A stretch of 64,000 nt of DNA from Oscillospiraceae bacterium (GTDB lineage Bacteria; Bacillota; Clostridia; UMGS1840), in contig SVKD01000010.1 in assembly GCA_015068645.1 (NCBI GenBank), forward strand, positions 1 through 64,000, read 5' to 3'. The translations under genes were made by a program, and so were the position numbers. Under the pieces are notes generated by a model. It saw only the letters and a program-made list of their open reading frames with translations. It made no database searches and had not been told where the DNA came from. Within the stretch, counting starts at the first letter, position 1, and every line of letters starts with the position of its first letter. Below are positions 62,100-64,000 of this stretch, in pieces.

Positions 62100-62621
62100 A
62101 TGTCATACATCTTAAGCGGACTTGGACTGGCGGTGCTGATTGTGGCATCGTTAATCAAAGGTGAAACTATCAAAAAAACATTATACCTGGTGTTGGCAGG
62201 AAATCTTTTAGTGGCAACCAGTTATTTGTTTACCGATAACGGGATAAATGGTGCGGTTTCCAGCTATATCGGAAGCATTCAGGCACTCATTAACCTTTTT
62301 TACGCCAAAAAGAACAAAAATATTCCCGTATGGTTGCTTGTGATTTATGCCCTATCTTTTATTGCGGCAAACTTTGCAGTGCTGGAGAATGCAATCGGTG
62401 TGATTGCGTTACTTGCCACTCTTTGCTTTGTGGGATGTGTGTCTTCCAAAACGGGGAAGGGATACCGCATCTGGCAGGCGGCAAATAACCTGCTTTGGAT
62501 TTTGTATGATATTTTGTCGGCATCGTATGGACCGCTTGTGACTCACACCGTATTATGTGTTTTTACAGTAGCGGGAATTTTATGGAATGATTGCAGAAAA
62601 ACAAAAAAGGAGATTCTATAA
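62100..62621 (+). CDS. YgjV family membrane protein (copy 2)
   Basis: A 173-residue membrane protein with about six helices and basic loops (FYAKKNKN). It resembles the protein encoded at 40756-41283 in length and layout (a loop of type YHKNK or YAKKNK after the third helix) but is diverged. The function is unknown. SD AAAGGAAT is weak. Confidence 0.65.
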   Translation: MSYILSGLGLAVLIVASLIKGETIKKTLYLVLAGNLLVATSYLFTDNGINGAVSSYIGSIQALINLFYAKKNKNIPVWLLVIYALSFIAANFAVLENAIGVIALLATLCFVGCVSSKTGKGYRIWQAANNLLWILYDILSASYGPLVTHTVLCVFTVAGILWNDCRKTKKEIL

Positions 62622-62622
62622 T

Positions 62623-63324
62623 ATGAAAATCTATATTGTCCGTCACGGCGACCCCGATTATTCTATTGATTCCTTAACCGAAAAAGGTTGGCGGGAAGCT
62701 GAATTACTGTCTGAGCGCATGAAAAATACGCCCATAGACGATTTTTACTGTTCTCCTTTGGGCAGAGCAAAAGATACATTGAAACCGACCATTGAAAAAA
62801 CGGGCAAAACTTTTGAAATTTTGTCTTGGTTACGTGAATTTGAAGGCAGAAAAGAGGGAAGTATTCCAGGGCATAGCAGAGTAACCTGGGACATACCGCC
62901 GTCCTTATGGTGCAATGAGCCTAAGTTTTACACCTTTGACAAATGGCAGGAAACTCCCTGGATGACAGAAAGCACTGCACCCTCAGCATATCCAGAAGTA
63001 AAAGAGGGAATTGACGAACTTTTGTCTCGTTACGGTTGGATTCGTGAGGGAATGGTGTACCGTGGCGGAGAAGACAAATCCATCGCACTCTTCTGTCATT
63101 TTGGTTTGGGTAGTCTTCTGATGGCGTATCTGTTGGGAATTCCGCCTGTGGTGGCGCAAAACAGTTTCTTTCTGGCACCCACCTCGGTGACCACATTGGT
63201 TAGTGAAACTGACGGAGAAGGGTACTCCCATTTTCGTGCTACAGGAGTGGGAGATATTTCTCATTTGTATATGGGCGGGGAACCCATGTCGGAATCAGGT
63301 CTCTATCCCAACTTTGGAAAATAG
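62623..63324 (+). CDS. Histidine phosphatase family protein
   Basis: A 233-residue phosphoglycerate mutase-like phosphatase. The catalytic motif is IYIVRHGDPDY with RHG at 7-9; SPLGRAKDT near 45 and the late LFCHFGLG with the second His follow. An insertion around 75-115 (WDIPPSLWCNEPKFYTFDKW) is longer than in simple PGAMs. The substrate is unknown. ATG 62623 follows AAAGGAG. Confidence 0.85.
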   Translation: MKIYIVRHGDPDYSIDSLTEKGWREAELLSERMKNTPIDDFYCSPLGRAKDTLKPTIEKTGKTFEILSWLREFEGRKEGSIPGHSRVTWDIPPSLWCNEPKFYTFDKWQETPWMTESTAPSAYPEVKEGIDELLSRYGWIREGMVYRGGEDKSIALFCHFGLGSLLMAYLLGIPPVVAQNSFFLAPTSVTTLVSETDGEGYSHFRATGVGDISHLYMGGEPMSESGLYPNFGK

Positions 63325-63353
63325 ACAAAAGAAGGAGCAAAGGAGCAAAGAAA

Positions 63354-64000
63354 ATGAAAATATCAGTATTAGATGTAAAAACCTTAGGCAATGATTTAGA
63401 CTTTTCTGGGATTCATAAGCTCGGTGATGTTACCGTATATGATTTGACCACCCAGGAGCAGGCAATTGAAAGAATCGCCGATGCCGAAGTGTTGATTTTA
63501 AATAAGGTAAAACTTACAAAAGAAAATCTTCCTTTTGCAAAAAAACTGAAACTGGTTTGTATTACCGCTACAGGCTTTGACAATGTGGATTTAGACTATT
63601 GCAAAGAACACGGCATTGCCGTTTGTAACGTGGTGGGATATTCCACCGACAGCGTGGTGCAGTTAACCGTGTCGATGGCGTTTTCTTTGGCAACCAAACT
63701 GCTTACCTATGATAAGTTTGTGAAATCAGGCGACTATACTAATTGTGGTGTGTTCAATCGTGTGGAACCTGTGTTTCGTGAAATGTCTGCACTCACCTGG
63801 GGTGTGGTTGGATTAGGAAGTATTGGCGGCAAAGTGGCAAGTATTGCCAAAACAATGGGTTGCCGTGTGTTGGCATATAAACGCACACCCGTGGAAGAAT
63901 ATGAATGTGTGGATATGGATACTTTATGTAAGGAAAGTGACATCATCACTGTGCATACCCCTTTAAATGACGGCACCTATCATCTGATTAACGAAAAACG
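63354..64000 (+). CDS. D-isomer-specific 2-hydroxyacid dehydrogenase (partial, runs off the window)
   Basis: The first ~215 residues are visible, from MKISVLDVKTLGNDL. The catalytic domain has ITATGFDNVDLDYCKE, and the Rossmann motif WGVVGLGSIGGKVASIAK lies near 148-165. The residue after the NAD-binding strand (YKRTPVEEYE) suggests specificity that I cannot resolve. The catalytic Arg/Glu/His triad lies mostly beyond the window. The SD region is AAGGAGCAAAGGAGCAAAG, two tandem SDs. Confidence 0.9.
   Translation, partial: MKISVLDVKTLGNDLDFSGIHKLGDVTVYDLTTQEQAIERIADAEVLILNKVKLTKENLPFAKKLKLVCITATGFDNVDLDYCKEHGIAVCNVVGYSTDSVVQLTVSMAFSLATKLLTYDKFVKSGDYTNCGVFNRVEPVFREMSALTWGVVGLGSIGGKVASIAKTMGCRVLAYKRTPVEEYECVDMDTLCKESDIITVHTPLNDGTYHLINEK

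Overview
The window is a dense stretch of a low-to-moderate GC Gram-positive chromosome, most likely a member of Bacillota, class Clostridia. The support is AGGAGG-type ribosome binding sites, promoters of the TTGACA-N17-TATAAT type, a T-box leader, MEP-pathway isoprenoid genes, a lactate dehydrogenase of the EtfBA type found in anaerobes, and a GdpP-like c-di-AMP phosphodiesterase. I cannot name the genus. Nearly all of it is coding. I see no rRNA, phage, insertion sequence or CRISPR array.

Layout. 1-870: the 3' end of an unidentified gene, then a gene-poor stretch with a palindromic repeat, a 130-bp direct repeat and tRNA-Lys(CTT). 870-3540 (minus): ymdB and a Na/Pi cotransporter with a PhoU-like tail. 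3890-10145 (plus): envelope and isoprenoid operon uppS-cdsA-dxr-rseP-ispG, then tyrS. 10227-14433: an EEP-family hydrolase, a CtpE-like P-type ATPase and a cysteine desulfurase. 14460-17202: rpmH-rnpA-yidD-yidC-jag, without dnaA or mnmE beside it. 17203-17496: short repeats and tRNA-Thr(CGT). 17740-19020: Gfo/Idh/MocA oxidoreductase. 19085-21730 (minus): argD-argF-GNAT behind a promoter with two ARG-box-like palindromes. 22047-24940: lepA-hemW. 25011-33313: gdpP-rplI-dnaB-tilS-hpt-ftsH-rnhA, probably one long operon. 33432-43472: accessory metabolism, including a beta-helix lipoprotein, an MBL hydrolase, a T-box-controlled HTH-cupin-acyl-CoA synthetase fusion, a lipid kinase, a YgjV protein and a GH36 alpha-galactosidase. 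43676-49290: xpt and a BMP-type nucleoside ABC transporter. 49334-51874: two esterase-type hydrolases around a TIM-barrel isomerase. 51915-56464: etfB-etfA-FAD dehydrogenase (LctBCD-like) followed by eutH. 56615-64000: lipoprotein, alanine dehydrogenase, cupin, HTH regulator, PAP2 phosphatase and small housekeeping genes, ending inside a D-2-hydroxyacid dehydrogenase.

How the parts fit. Xpt beside the BMP transporter suggests uptake and salvage of purine nucleosides or bases. The Etf/FAD-dehydrogenase set suggests lactate (2-hydroxyacid) oxidation, and alanine dehydrogenase also feeds pyruvate. The arg genes look ArgR-controlled.

Most notable observations: (1) a dispersed terminator family (four copies) in which three copies carry a -35 (TTGTCA) inside the terminator arm and a -10 exactly 17 bp later, so one element seems to end one gene and start the next; (2) a T-box leader in front of an acyl-CoA synthetase fusion rather than an amino-acid gene; (3) an xpt gene whose only well-placed start is ATT; (4) an ARG box sitting inside a promoter spacer with a second box 42 bp away.
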